From Paracoccaceae bacterium (GTDB taxonomy: Bacteria > Pseudomonadota > Alphaproteobacteria > Rhodobacterales > Rhodobacteraceae), in NCBI GenBank assembly GCA_003561595.1, contig PWWF01000111.1, forward strand, positions 1 to 5,714: 5,714 nucleotides of DNA, given 5' to 3'. This document shows positions 1 through 5,714 of the stretch, piece after piece. A model generated the notes under the pieces. That model worked only from the letters and a program-made list of their open reading frames with translations. It ran no database searches and had not been told where the DNA came from. A program made the translations under genes and the position numbers. Position 1 is the stretch's first letter, and each line of letters starts with the position of its first letter.

Positions 1-414
1 CCCGCCAGACAGTTCGCGCGGGTAGCGGTCGAGCAGGGCTTCCAGCCCGATCACCTTTGCGACCTCGTCAGCTTTCGCGTAGCGTTCAGACTTCGGCACG
101 CGCTTTAGCCGCAGCGCATAGGTCAGATTGTCGCGCACATTCATATGCGGATAAAGCGCATAGGACTGGAACACCATCGCCAGATCACGCTTGCGCGGGG
201 GCATGTCATTCACCACTTCGCCTGCGATGCGCATGGTTCCGCCTGAAATCGACTCAAGCCCGGCGATAGAGCGCAGAAGCGTGGATTTGCCACAGCCCGA
301 GGGGCCGACAAGCGCCACGAATTGCCCTTTGGGGATACTCAGGGTGATGTCATGCAGGGCATGGAAGTTGCCATAATGTTTCTGCACATCGGTGATTTCA
401 ATCTGGGCGGTCAT
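1..414 (-). CDS. CUT1 sugar ABC transporter ATP-binding protein, MalK/UgpC type (N-terminal part, cut by window edge)
   Basis: This is the nucleotide-binding subunit that should power import through the two permeases encoded just upstream. The 138 visible residues begin MTAQIEITDVQKHYG and carry an A-loop tyrosine (Y14), a Walker A motif GPSGCGKST (residues 37-45), the Q-loop in VFQSYALYPHM (Q83) and the first four residues of the LSGGQ signature (135-138), where the window ends. Walker B, the H-loop and the C-terminal regulatory OB-fold domain typical of MalK/UgpC (usual length about 330-370) lie outside. The ATG shares its bases with the permease stop codon in an ATGA overlap, and a GGGAG ribosome site (422-426) sits 7 bases upstream, which supports both the start and translational coupling. 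It is the last visible gene of the operon. The family is certain; the transported sugar cannot be told from this part. Confidence 0.96.
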   Translation of the reverse strand, partial: MTAQIEITDVQKHYGNFHALHDITLSIPKGQFVALVGPSGCGKSTLLRSIAGLESISGGTMRIAGEVVNDMPPRKRDLAMVFQSYALYPHMNVRDNLTYALRLKRVPKSERYAKADEVAKVIGLEALLDRYPRELSGG

Positions 415-1238
415 TTCAGCGCTCCCGCGGTCAGTCCATTGACGATCTGGCGTTGCAGCAGCACGAAGGCAGCTACGATGGGGGTGACATAGGTGGCGGC
501 GAACGCCATGATCGCGTTCCAGTTCACCACATTGGGTTGCAGGAAATTGGTCATTCCGATCGAGGCCGGGTGCAGCCGGTTATCGGCGATGAGCGAGGCC
601 GAATAGACATATTCCCCGAACCCCTGCATGAAGATCAGGAGCGCGGCTACCAGGATGCCGTTGCGCGCCAGCGGCAATACGATCATGAAGAAGGCACCCG
701 CGCGGGAGTTGCCATCGACAAGGGCCGCCTCTTCCAGCTCGCGCGGGACAGTCATGAAGGCCGCGCGGCACAGGATGATGAAGAACGGCATGGTCTTGGC
801 CGATATCGCCAGGATCGCCCCGAAGCGCGGATAATCCAGCAAGCCCACCGAGGCGAAGCCCACGAAGATCGGCGTCACCATGAGCGAAGGCGGCAGCACC
901 TGCAGCATCAGCACCAGAAACAGCGCGATATCGATCCAGTGATTGCGATAGCGCGCCAGCACATAGGCCGCGCCCGCACCGAAGATCAGCGTGAACGCCG
1001 TGACGCCCGTGGCGATGACCAGCGAGTTCCACATGTAGCGCGGGATATTCGCCACATCCCAGATCAGCGCGTAATTCTGCCATTGCGGCACGCCGGGCAG
1101 AAACTCGGGCGGGACGGCGAAGATCGAGGACTGGGTTTTCAGGCTGGTGACATACATCCAGTAGAGCGGGAACAGGTAGATCCCCGCCAGCACCAGTGCG
1201 ATGACGAACAGTAGCCGGTTGGTCCATGCGTTGCTCAT
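411..1238 (-). CDS. CUT1 sugar ABC transporter permease, MalG type
   Basis: This is one of the two inner-membrane subunits forming the translocation pore of a carbohydrate importer. The 275-residue protein, about the usual MalG length, has a hydrophobic helix near residues 9-29, further helices around 72-96, 103-125, 140-160, 192-212 and 243-262, and the cytoplasmic EAA loop at about 169-189 (EEAALVDGN ... FFMIVLP) that docks onto the ATPase. The C-terminus, QRQIVNGLTAGALK, is typical of MalG-like permeases. A longer reading frame begins at 1361, but its first 41 residues are hydrophilic, arginine-rich and overlap the upstream permease. The start MSNAWTNR at 1238 is preferred because it forms an ATGA overlap with the upstream stop and has GGAG (1247-1250) 8 bases upstream. 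The stop overlaps the ATPase start in the same way. Confidence 0.95.
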   Translation of the reverse strand: MSNAWTNRLLFVIALVLAGIYLFPLYWMYVTSLKTQSSIFAVPPEFLPGVPQWQNYALIWDVANIPRYMWNSLVIATGVTAFTLIFGAGAAYVLARYRNHWIDIALFLVLMLQVLPPSLMVTPIFVGFASVGLLDYPRFGAILAISAKTMPFFIILCRAAFMTVPRELEEAALVDGNSRAGAFFMIVLPLARNGILVAALLIFMQGFGEYVYSASLIADNRLHPASIGMTNFLQPNVVNWNAIMAFAATYVTPIVAAFVLLQRQIVNGLTAGALK

Positions 1239-2137
1239 AGTCGTGTCTCCGCGCGGGTGGATCGCACATAGATCAGCGAGACGAACAGCACGACGATGAT
1301 CATCGTGACCGAGATCACGGCCCCGCGCCCGAAGTCGAATTCGCGGAAGCTGAGTTCCCATGACCAGTATTGCGCCACCGTCGATGAGCCCGCAGGCCCG
1401 CCCTGCGTGATGGCCGCAAACAGGTCGAATTGCTGCAGGGTGAAGATCACGCCCAACGCCAGCACAGCCCCGATGGTCGAGCGCATCATGGGCAGGGTTA
1501 TGGTCCAGAACCGTTGCCAGGCATTCGCGCCGTCCAGTTCAGCGGCCTCATAGAGGTCATCGGGGATCGCCGCGAGGCCGACCGAGAGCAGGATCATGTT
1601 GAACGGCATCCCGTACCAGACATTTGCCATCATCACCGCATAGAGAGACCAGGCCGTGTCCGAGCGCCAGAAGATCGCGGAATCGATCAGGCCCAAGGAG
1701 CGCAGCACATGGTTGATAACGCCGAAATCGCCCGAAAGCAGCCAGTTCCACAGCACACCCACGACAAGCCCCGGCATGATCCAGCCTGCCAGAAACAGCC
1801 CCCGGAACCATGTCGCGCCAGGGAAACGCTGGTGGAAGAAGAGCGCCGCTGCAAAGCCCAGGGTGAATTGCATCGCGACAGATCCCAGCGTGAAGATCAG
1901 CGTGTTGATCAGAACGCGTCGGGCAAGCGGGTCGTTGAACACGCGCTCGTAATTCTCGAAGCCGACATTGGGGTGCCAGAGCGTTCCAAGGCTGAACACA
2001 TCAACCCGCTGGAAGCTTATGATGACATTGTAGATCAGCGGCAGGCCCGCGAAGACAAACAGATAGGACAGCGCGATGATGATCAGCAGGGTGTCGAACC
2101 CGATACCGTCGCGCAGGCTGCGCAGAACGCGTGACAT
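1235..2137 (-). CDS. CUT1 sugar ABC transporter permease, MalF type
   Basis: This is the second membrane subunit of the importer, partner of the MalG-type permease that follows. The 300-residue protein begins with a short basic cytoplasmic tail (MSRVLRSLRDG), then helices at roughly 17-38, 74-100, 111-134, 163-186, 221-243 and 272-292. The EAA loop lies at about 197-216 (EAAELDGANAWQRFWTITLP) and matches the consensus contact with the ATPase. The motif FTLQQFDLFAAITQGGP (232-248) is also characteristic of MalF-like permeases. It lacks the large periplasmic P2 loop of E. coli MalF, as most CUT1 permeases do. A TTG at 2155 is in frame, but the ATG at 2137 has a GAGG ribosome site and is preferred. 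The gene lies 55 bases after the binding-protein gene, with a stable hairpin in the gap, and its stop overlaps the next start. Confidence 0.95.
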   Translation of the reverse strand: MSRVLRSLRDGIGFDTLLIIIALSYLFVFAGLPLIYNVIISFQRVDVFSLGTLWHPNVGFENYERVFNDPLARRVLINTLIFTLGSVAMQFTLGFAAALFFHQRFPGATWFRGLFLAGWIMPGLVVGVLWNWLLSGDFGVINHVLRSLGLIDSAIFWRSDTAWSLYAVMMANVWYGMPFNMILLSVGLAAIPDDLYEAAELDGANAWQRFWTITLPMMRSTIGAVLALGVIFTLQQFDLFAAITQGGPAGSSTVAQYWSWELSFREFDFGRGAVISVTMIIVVLFVSLIYVRSTRAETRL

Positions 2138-2143
2138 GCCGGA

Positions 2144-2147
2144 CCTC
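2144..2147 (-). promoter_or_regulatory. Ribosome binding site of the MalF-type permease
   Basis: GAGG lies six bases upstream of the ATG at 2137. The other in-frame start, TTG at 2155, lies upstream of this motif and has only the 3' flank of the hairpin before it. This decides the start in favour of 2137. Confidence 0.7.
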
Positions 2148-2161
2148 GCTTTCAAAAGGGA

Positions 2162-2185
2162 TGCGCCGCCCCGGAGGGCGGCGCA
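2162..2185 (-). promoter_or_regulatory. Intercistronic GC-rich hairpin with UCCG tetraloop
   Basis: The gap between the binding-protein stop and the MalF-type start contains a perfect 10-bp inverted repeat: arms 2176-2185 and 2162-2171 around a four-base loop at 2172-2175. In the transcript the arms read UGCGCCGCCC and GGGCGGCGCA and the loop is UCCG closed by a C-G pair, a member of the very stable UNCG tetraloop class. It begins 7 bases after the stop codon. The following bases are CCCTTTT rather than a clean T-run, so full rho-independent termination is doubtful. Inference: it stabilises the 3' end of the upstream binding-protein message or causes partial termination, giving more binding protein than permease, as known for malE-malF-type operons. 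Confidence 0.7.
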
Positions 2186-2192
2186 AGCTGGC

Positions 2193-3404
2193 TCAGTTCA
2201 GGATGCGGTCGATCTCGGCGCGGGCGGTGTCCAGTGCCGCTTGTGGCTCGGCGGCGCCGGTCAGCACCGACTGGAACGCGTTCTGAATGGCGCGGCTGAT
2301 GCGCGGCCATTCCGGGTGCGGACCACGGTTGCGCGCGGACTCGAGTTGCTCGGCAAAGACCGCTGCAGCCGCGTCGATCCGCTCATTGCCGGTAGGTGCC
2401 AGATCGACACCCGCGACCGAGGGCAGACGCGTGAACTCGGGCCAGACGCGTTCGACCTGGCTCTGGTAGTATTCGAGGAAGGCGAAGGCTTCCTCCGGGT
2501 GCTGGGTATTGGCGAATATCGCAAGGTTGAAATCCCCCAGCGCCGAGGCGCGCGGCCCGCCCTCTTCCTTGACCGGCAGCAAAGTCACGCCCCAGTCGAA
2601 CTCGGCATCGGCGGCCATGCGCCCCAGTTCCCACGGGCCGGAAATCGCCATCGCCGCGTTGCCACCATTGAAGGTGCCGGTCGAATCCCACTGGCCGCGC
2701 GTCAGCGTATCGGGGCTGGCCAGTCCTTCATCGAGCAGGGTCTTCCACAGAACCAGCGCATCGGCCACGCCCTCGGCATTGATCTCCTCGAACGAGCCGC
2801 CGGCCATCTGTGCCCAGGGCAGGAACTGGAAGGTGCCTTCCTCGGATGCCCGCGCCGAGAAGGCCACGCCATAGACGTCATTCGCGGGATCGGTCAACGC
2901 GCGGGCGGCTTCGAGGAATTCATCCCATGTGCTGGGAGGGCTGTCGGGGTCCAGCCCGGCGGCAGCCATCAGGTCCTTGTTGTAGTAAAGCGCGATCGTG
3001 TTCGAGGCGCGCGGTAGCCCGAACATACGCCCCTCCCAGGACAGCGACGAGCGCGGGCCGGGGAAGATCGCATCGGCATCGATTACATCTGAGGCTGCGA
3101 CCTTGTCGGTGATATCCAGAAACGCCCCGCGCGAGGAGAAAGCCGCATGGTCGGGGTTGTCGATGGCGATCAGGTCGGGATTGGTGCGCGTGGCAAAGGC
3201 GCGCAGCGTATCCGCCACCAGATCATCGAAGCGGATCTCGCGCACATCGATGGTGATGCCGTTATCCATTTCCGAGAATTCGCGCGCGAACACGCCTTCG
3301 GGCGCCGAGGCGCTTTCGGTCCAGAGCGTCAGTGTAACCTGCGCCTGCGCCGCACCTGCGGCCAGACTCAGGGCAAGTGCCGTGGTCGTCATCAGTCGGG
3401 TCAT
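2193..3404 (-). CDS. Extracellular sugar-binding protein of a CUT1 ABC transporter (SBP_bac_1/MalE family)
   Basis: This is the periplasmic receptor that captures the substrate and delivers it to the permease pair. The 403-residue protein starts with a Sec signal peptide: basic MTR, a hydrophobic core, and a signal peptidase I site AQA|QV after residue 21. There is no lipobox cysteine, and no cysteine anywhere, so it is a soluble periplasmic protein. Mature-chain family features include VTLTLWTES at the N-terminus, RMFGLPRASNTIALYYNKDLMAAAGLDP (126-153), TWDEFLEAARALTDP (159-173) and AMAISGPWELGRM (251-263). Length is normal for the family. The start at 3404 is chosen over an in-frame GTG at 3416 because that GTG lies partly within the strong GGAGGA ribosome site. 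It follows the GH31 gene by 42 bases and precedes the permeases. The ligand is not identifiable by motif; an oligosaccharide or glycoside is inferred from the neighbours. Confidence 0.95.
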   Translation of the reverse strand: MTRLMTTTALALSLAAGAAQAQVTLTLWTESASAPEGVFAREFSEMDNGITIDVREIRFDDLVADTLRAFATRTNPDLIAIDNPDHAAFSSRGAFLDITDKVAASDVIDADAIFPGPRSSLSWEGRMFGLPRASNTIALYYNKDLMAAAGLDPDSPPSTWDEFLEAARALTDPANDVYGVAFSARASEEGTFQFLPWAQMAGGSFEEINAEGVADALVLWKTLLDEGLASPDTLTRGQWDSTGTFNGGNAAMAISGPWELGRMAADAEFDWGVTLLPVKEEGGPRASALGDFNLAIFANTQHPEEAFAFLEYYQSQVERVWPEFTRLPSVAGVDLAPTGNERIDAAAAVFAEQLESARNRGPHPEWPRISRAIQNAFQSVLTGAAEPQAALDTARAEIDRILN

Positions 3405-3408
3405 GTGG

Positions 3409-3414
3409 TCCTCC
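3409..3414 (-). promoter_or_regulatory. Strong ribosome binding site of the sugar-binding protein gene
   Basis: GGAGGA is a near-perfect complement of the 16S rRNA 3' end. Counting GGAGG as the core, it lies five bases before the ATG at 3404. It is the best ribosome site in the window, consistent with the binding protein being the most highly translated member of the operon, and it excludes the overlapping GTG at 3416 as start. Confidence 0.75.
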
Positions 3415-3446
3415 ACTTGGTAAGAAGCCCGAGGTTGGCCCCCGGA

Positions 3447-5534
3447 TCATTTCGGGTTGATTATATCCATCAGATCCTGTGCTGCGGCAGAGCGCAGGAA
3501 GACCGGCGGCCTGCCCCAGGGCGCATCGACTGTGACCGTCTGCCCCCCTTCATGCGTGCTGCCATCCCAGGAATGGTGCCAGGTTTCCCCGCGCGGCAGG
3601 GTTACCGTCCGACTGCGCACGCCAGGTTCAAGCACGGGCGCGACCAGAATGTCGGCCCCTAGCATATAGGCGTCGCCCCGCCCGTGCAGGTCTGGCTGAT
3701 CGGGGAAATGATAGAACAGGGGTGCCATGACCGGATCGCCGGTCGCCGCATGCTGCGCGAAAGCCGCCGCGATATAGGGCCGCAGCCTTTCGCGTAACGC
3801 CAGCAGGTCCACCAGCACGGCCTCGACCGCGTCGCCATAGGACCAGACCTCGTTCGGCCCGCCGGTATTGGTGAAGATGTTGAATGTGTCCTGCCCGTAG
3901 CTGACGGGCTGGCCCGGTTCCGGTGCGGGAACGCCCTCGGGCACGCGGAACCCGTGCAGGCGGCAGATGGGCGAGAAGACCCCGAACTCGAACCAGCGCA
4001 CCAGCAGGTCGCGGAAGTCTTCCGAGCCGCCATGCCCGTCGTAGAACCCGCCGATATCTGTCGTCCACCAGCCAAGCCCCGAAAGTCCCGCATGCAGCCC
4101 TGCGGGTATCTGGGCGCGGAACCAGCTCCAATCGGACCAGACATCGCCCGACCACAGGATCACCCCGTGCCTCTGCGCGCCCGCCCAGGCCGAGCGGCAC
4201 AGCAGCACCCCATCGCCCGCGCCCGCCGCCTCCAGCCCCTCGCGGTAGCCCTGCGCGTGAAGCAGCGGATAGGCGCAGAGCATCTCGGCCCCGTTGCCAA
4301 GCGAGGTGCGGACGTTTTCGGGGTGCGCCGGGCGCATTTCCGGCTCGCAGGCATCGAGCCAGAAATGCCTTATGCCGCGGTCCAGATAGTTGCGCTTTAC
4401 CACGTCCCAGTGAAAGCCGCGCGCATCCGCGTTGAATGCGTCATAATAGGTGAAGAAGCCCGCCCCGAACGGATCCTTGTCGGGAAAGGGAATGACAACA
4501 GGCACGCCGCGCTCCGTGGTCAGCAGGTGGCCCGCTTCGGTCAGGCGGCGGTAATGCTCGGAACTGGCCGAGACCGTGGGCCAGATCGAGACCATGACCT
4601 CGATCTCCATCGCGCGCAATTCGGCCACCATCGCCTCGACGTCAGGCCAGTCGGCGGGGTCGAATTTCCACTCGCCTTGCCGCGTCCAGTGAAAGAAATC
4701 GATCACGATGCAGGAGAGCGGCAGGCCGCGGCGGCGGTATTCGCGCGCGACCTCGAGCAACTCGTCTTGTGTGCGGTAGCGCAGCTTGCACTGCCAGAAA
4801 CCCGTGACCCATTCCGGCACCTGCGGCGAGCGCCCCGTGGCCTGAGCATAGGCATGCAGAATGTCGCGCGGGCTGTCGCCCAGCGTGATCCAGTAATCCA
4901 GCCCCCCTGTCGCCTCGGCCGTCCAGCGGGTGATGTTGGTGGCGAATTCGGCCCGGCCCACGGCGGGGTTGTTCCACAGGAAGCCATAGCCGCGCGAGGA
5001 GATCACGAAGGGGATCACCGCATGGGCATTCTGCTGCAGCAATGTGGTGGACACGCCCTTGAGGTTCATCTGCCCGTGCTGTGGCTGCCCAAGGCCCCAG
5101 AGCGCCTCGCCCTCATAGGCGCGGAACTGTTGTTCCAGCTTCCATGAGCCCGAAGCCAGCGCCTTGAAATTGCGCGGCTTCGGCCCGGCGAAATGCGAGC
5201 GCTCCTCGGCCAGAACCTCCTCGCCAGTGTCCGCGCGCAGAAAGCGGATCAACGGTTCGTGGCGGACATCGGCGCCATAGCGCTCCTTGAGAGTGATCTC
5301 GGCACGCAGCGTGCCGACCGTGATGCTGGCACGGCGCGCGGCAATCTCGATCCGCGCGGGCGGCGGGTCGCAGGGCAGCAACGCATCCACGGCCAGCGCA
5401 CCCGCATCCGCCAGCGGCCCGGCCCCCGGTCGCGCCTGCACGCGCAGCGCGCTTTCTCCCCAGGGCCGGATCGACAGCACTTCGCCCTGAAACCGGCAGA
5501 TCAGCGCGCCATCCTGCTGACTGAAAACTGACAT
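3447..5534 (-). CDS. Cytoplasmic glycoside hydrolase family 31 alpha-glycosidase (alpha-xylosidase or alpha-glucosidase type)
   Basis: This retaining alpha-glycosidase should remove a non-reducing terminal alpha-linked sugar from the imported substrate. The 695 residues comprise an N-terminal beta-sandwich (about 1-235), a (beta/alpha)8 barrel (about 240-570) and C-terminal beta domains. Catalytic motifs are visible: the nucleophile D394 in HFWLDACEPE, the predicted acid/base D464 in WSGDVWSDW, the substrate-pocket strand CIVIDFFHWT (D279, W283) and GWWTTDIGGF (488-497). FSPICRLHG (520-528) is also typical. There is no signal peptide, so cleavage is intracellular. It is shorter than E. coli YicI (772). 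WLDACEPE together with FFHWT fits the alpha-xylosidase/alpha-glucosidase branches better than YicI (KTDFGE), and the sulfoquinovosidase signature (QDW-type strand) is absent. The ATG lies 3 bases after the SDR stop, with AGGG (5541-5544) six bases upstream, suggesting coupling. Family very sure; substrate unknown. Confidence 0.95.
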   Translation of the reverse strand: MSVFSQQDGALICRFQGEVLSIRPWGESALRVQARPGAGPLADAGALAVDALLPCDPPPARIEIAARRASITVGTLRAEITLKERYGADVRHEPLIRFLRADTGEEVLAEERSHFAGPKPRNFKALASGSWKLEQQFRAYEGEALWGLGQPQHGQMNLKGVSTTLLQQNAHAVIPFVISSRGYGFLWNNPAVGRAEFATNITRWTAEATGGLDYWITLGDSPRDILHAYAQATGRSPQVPEWVTGFWQCKLRYRTQDELLEVAREYRRRGLPLSCIVIDFFHWTRQGEWKFDPADWPDVEAMVAELRAMEIEVMVSIWPTVSASSEHYRRLTEAGHLLTTERGVPVVIPFPDKDPFGAGFFTYYDAFNADARGFHWDVVKRNYLDRGIRHFWLDACEPEMRPAHPENVRTSLGNGAEMLCAYPLLHAQGYREGLEAAGAGDGVLLCRSAWAGAQRHGVILWSGDVWSDWSWFRAQIPAGLHAGLSGLGWWTTDIGGFYDGHGGSEDFRDLLVRWFEFGVFSPICRLHGFRVPEGVPAPEPGQPVSYGQDTFNIFTNTGGPNEVWSYGDAVEAVLVDLLALRERLRPYIAAAFAQHAATGDPVMAPLFYHFPDQPDLHGRGDAYMLGADILVAPVLEPGVRSRTVTLPRGETWHHSWDGSTHEGGQTVTVDAPWGRPPVFLRSAAAQDLMDIINPK

Positions 5535-5537
5535 CTG

Positions 5538-5714
5538 CTACCCTATCGCCAGATAGGCACCGTCAAGAATGACCGCCGTGCCGGACATGTAATCCGCCTC
5601 ATCCGAGGCGATGAAAGCCGCCAGCGCCGCGACCTCGCGCGGGTCGGCGGCGCGGCCTGCGGGAATGCCCGCGATGACCTCTGCCATGACATCCTCGGGA
5701 ATGCCCTTGACGGC
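5538..5714 (-). CDS. Short-chain dehydrogenase/reductase (SDR), C-terminal 58 residues only
   Basis: The right edge cuts this gene; the visible part runs in frame from the last base to a TAG stop. The translated tail contains IPAGRAADPREVAALAAFIASDEADYMSG and ends TAVILDGAYLAIG. This is the standard C-terminal block of classical SDR oxidoreductases: a GR.ADP.EVA segment, then FLASDEA.Y.(S/T)G, then a V.DGG-like end. The last block has DGAY where DGGY is usual. The Rossmann fold, the TGxxxGxG cofactor motif and the YxxxK catalytic residues lie outside the window, so cofactor and substrate cannot be judged. Because it is only 3 bases from the GH31 gene it probably belongs to the same operon. 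A role in oxidising the released sugar or a polyol is plausible, but inferred from context only. Confidence 0.88.
   Translation of the reverse strand, partial: AVKGIPEDVMAEVIAGIPAGRAADPREVAALAAFIASDEADYMSGTAVILDGAYLAIG

Noticed and set aside
453..1214. Plus-strand open frame of 253 codons, very rich in Arg, His, Asp and Gln
   Set aside because: This is the complement of a membrane-protein gene: hydrophobic codons read in reverse give charged residues. No ribosome site or domain supports it.
1239..1361. N-terminal extension of the MalG-type permease to an upstream start
   Set aside because: The extra 41 residues are hydrophilic and arginine-rich, overlap the preceding permease gene in another frame, and are unnecessary given the ATGA overlap start with its own ribosome site.
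1430..2134. Plus-strand open frame of 234 codons opposite the MalF-type permease
   Set aside because: It has the same charged, repetitive composition that arises opposite transmembrane segments; the minus-strand EAA loop and helices are unmistakable.
2076..3017. Plus-strand open frame of 313 codons opposite the binding protein and its downstream gap
   Set aside because: It spans the intergenic hairpin and two genes on the other strand, has low-complexity Arg/Gly-rich composition, and no family resemblance.
3429..3445. Possible hairpin after the GH31 stop (CCGGGG, loop GCCAA, CCTCGG on the minus strand)
   Set aside because: The stem has only six pairs including a G-U wobble and no T-run follows, so it is too weak to call a terminator.
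3954..5147. Long plus-strand open frame of 397 codons opposite the GH31 gene
   Set aside because: It is antisense to a gene with clear catalytic motifs. The translation is rich in Arg, Ala, Pro and His with no recognisable domain, as expected from the complementary frame of GC-rich coding DNA.
3447..5534. Sulfoquinovosidase (YihQ-like) identity for the GH31 enzyme, which with an SDR and ABC transporter would suggest a sulfoquinovose operon
   Set aside because: The pocket strand reads IDFFHWT rather than the QDW-type strand of sulfoquinovosidases with its sulfonate-binding Arg and Trp, and no sulfosugar gene is visible.

Overview
The window looks like part of a high-GC alphaproteobacterial chromosome or large replicon. 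The strong GC bias at third codon positions and the style of the transporter proteins recall Rhodobacteraceae or Rhizobiales. This is a judgement from composition and protein texture; no phylogenetic marker is present. Every credible gene lies on the minus strand, so the operon reads from right to left.

Layout in the direction of transcription: the C-terminal end of a short-chain dehydrogenase/reductase (SDR) cut by the right edge (5538-5714); a complete GH31 alpha-glycosidase without a signal peptide (3447-5534); a secreted, periplasmic solute-binding protein of the CUT1/MalE type (2193-3404); a MalF-type permease (1235-2137); a MalG-type permease (411-1238); and the N-terminal 138 residues of a MalK/UgpC-type ATPase cut by the left edge (1-414). 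The genes are packed tightly. There are 3 nt between SDR and GH31, 42 nt between GH31 and the binding protein, 55 nt between the binding protein and MalF, and two 4-base ATGA overlaps between the last three genes. No gene-free stretch exceeds about 60 bases.

Together the genes describe an uptake-and-cleavage system. The binding protein captures an oligosaccharide or glycoside in the periplasm, the MalF/MalG/ATPase complex imports it intact, and the cytoplasmic GH31 enzyme removes an alpha-linked sugar. The SDR may oxidise the released sugar or a related polyol. The substrate cannot be read from the sequence. The GH31 catalytic motifs fit the alpha-xylosidase/alpha-glucosidase part of the family and do not resemble the sulfoquinovosidase signature, so an alpha-xyloside or alpha-glucoside is the best guess.

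The most notable non-coding element is a perfect 10-bp GC-rich hairpin closed by a UCCG (UNCG-class) tetraloop, located between the binding-protein gene and the permease genes. That is where differential expression of binding protein over membrane components is commonly set. No promoter, operator, RNA gene, mobile element or CRISPR was found. Apart from this element the region reads as an ordinary sugar-catabolic operon, and I see no convincing new type of system.
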